The notes under the pieces are model-generated. The model did not search any database. It was given only the letters and a program-made list of their open reading frames with translations, and was not told the DNA's origin. DNA of 64,000 nt from Sphingomonas glacialis (GTDB taxonomy: Bacteria; Pseudomonadota; Alphaproteobacteria; Sphingomonadales; Sphingomonadaceae): contig NZ_RCZC01000003.1 in NCBI RefSeq assembly GCF_006439055.1, positions 1 through 64,000 of the forward strand, written 5' to 3'. This document shows positions 63,561 to 64,000 of this stretch, piece by piece. A program made the translations under genes and the position numbers. Position 1 is the stretch's first letter, and each line of letters begins with the position of its first letter.

Positions 63561-63970
63561 CCGCTAATCGATGCCACATGTAGCCCGTAAGCTCAAAAAG
63601 GGGGCGGGCGCGTCATTCTTTCGGGGGTGACAAATCCGAATTTCATGAAGAAGTTCTTGCGATGCGGCGCCAGAGATCGGGATGATGTGGGCCAGCACTA
63701 CTGCGCGCTGATTATCGGGGAACGCGTCGCTCTATCAACCACAACTGCGTCCGCAAAGCAGATCAATAGCAAGCAACGACGCAGCCCCCCAAGGGCGTGG
63801 TGTCTCCTCGGCAGTCTGGCGACGCGCAACGCGTTGGTACTTGCGAAATCTAGCGTGGGCTCACGGCTGCTTACTCGCTTCCTTCTGACGCTTCGGTCAG
63901 GACCCATGCGCGCCGGAATCGATCGTGACCCGCAAATCAATCGCAATCGCGATCCGTCAGGAGAACCACC
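63561..63970. other. Gene-free stretch near the right edge
   Basis: About 410 bases without a supported gene. The 82-codon minus-strand frame at 63698-63946 is arginine-rich and has no family likeness. The last part holds the promoter and ribosome site for the gene at the window edge. Confidence 0.35.
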
Positions 63971-64000
63971 ATGGAAGACCGCCCCCCGCTTCCGCCCTTC
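63971..64000 (+). CDS. Start of a probable DUF1348/NTF2-like gene (cut by window end)
   Basis: The ten codons at the edge read MEDRPPLPPF, behind a good AGGAGA ribosome site at 63959-63964. This is the usual beginning of DUF1348-family NTF2-like proteins. The rest is outside the window, so the call depends on this short match. Confidence 0.5.
   Translation, partial: MEDRPPLPPF

Noticed and set aside
63698..63946. An 82-codon minus-strand frame near the right edge
   Set aside because: Arginine-rich, no family likeness, no ribosome site.
1..64000. Integrase, insertion sequences, tRNA or rRNA genes and attachment-site repeats
   Set aside because: None was recognised when reading through the gene-free stretches. 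The element border near 34.7-35.2 kb shows no direct repeat that I could match.

Overview
The window reads as high-GC alphaproteobacterial DNA, most likely from a sphingomonad (Sphingomonas or a relative). The evidence is the two TonB-dependent receptors, the luxI-phyH arrangement reported for Sphingomonadaceae, a GCG_CRPN-type small exported protein, an EF-hand/ECF-sigma/metal-sensor cluster, and tra/rep genes typical of alphaproteobacterial plasmids and integrative elements. No rRNA, tRNA or CRISPR array was recognised. No integrase or attachment site was found, so plasmid and integrated element cannot be told apart.

Positions 1 to 16.2 kb form a dense defence island. It holds a reverse transcriptase of the DRT/UG/Abi type behind a hairpin-rich leader, DarT/DarG, a DUF5131 (three-Cys) plus TcmP pair with a decayed RES-type toxin remnant, an HxlR regulator divergent from an azoreductase, a caspase-like protease coupled to a membrane-anchored coiled-coil protein, a two-gene Lamassu system (DUF4297 nuclease and Rad50/SMC-like ATPase), a nucleotidyltransferase-HEPN protein and VapB/VapC.

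Positions 16.4 to 34.7 kb are a conjugative or mobilisable backbone, almost all on the minus strand: ArdC, DUF2958, ParB, DUF736, a DUF6499/DUF2285 gene, an AlpA-like HTH, RepA with three iterons and a DnaA box just downstream, DUF2840, TraF peptidase, lytic transglycosylase, DUF3363 relaxase, TraG/VirD4 coupling protein and a ribbon-helix-helix protein. The trb mating-pore genes expected near traG are absent. In that place sits luxR, then luxI-phyH-gntR-eexN joined by successive 4-nt stop/start overlaps, with a 20-bp lux-box-like dyad before luxI. An AHL circuit therefore appears translationally tied to an entry-exclusion lipoprotein. Several backbone genes carry one-base frameshifts (traG, DUF2285, DUF2958), which means decay or sequence error.

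Positions 35.2 to 64 kb look more like ordinary sphingomonad genome. They hold MucR and histidine-kinase remnants, a tripartite RND efflux operon, a GH130 glycoside phosphorylase/hydrolase, a TonB receptor, an OmpR-type regulator, a ClC/DUF202/SLC13 ion-transport group followed by a two-component system, the EF-hand/ECF/metal-sensor group, a truncated SRAP gene, a FecI-FecR-TonB receptor operon with an STN domain, a winged-helix protein with a truncated C-terminal receiver, a DoxX-like membrane protein, and the first ten codons of a probable DUF1348-family gene at the window edge.
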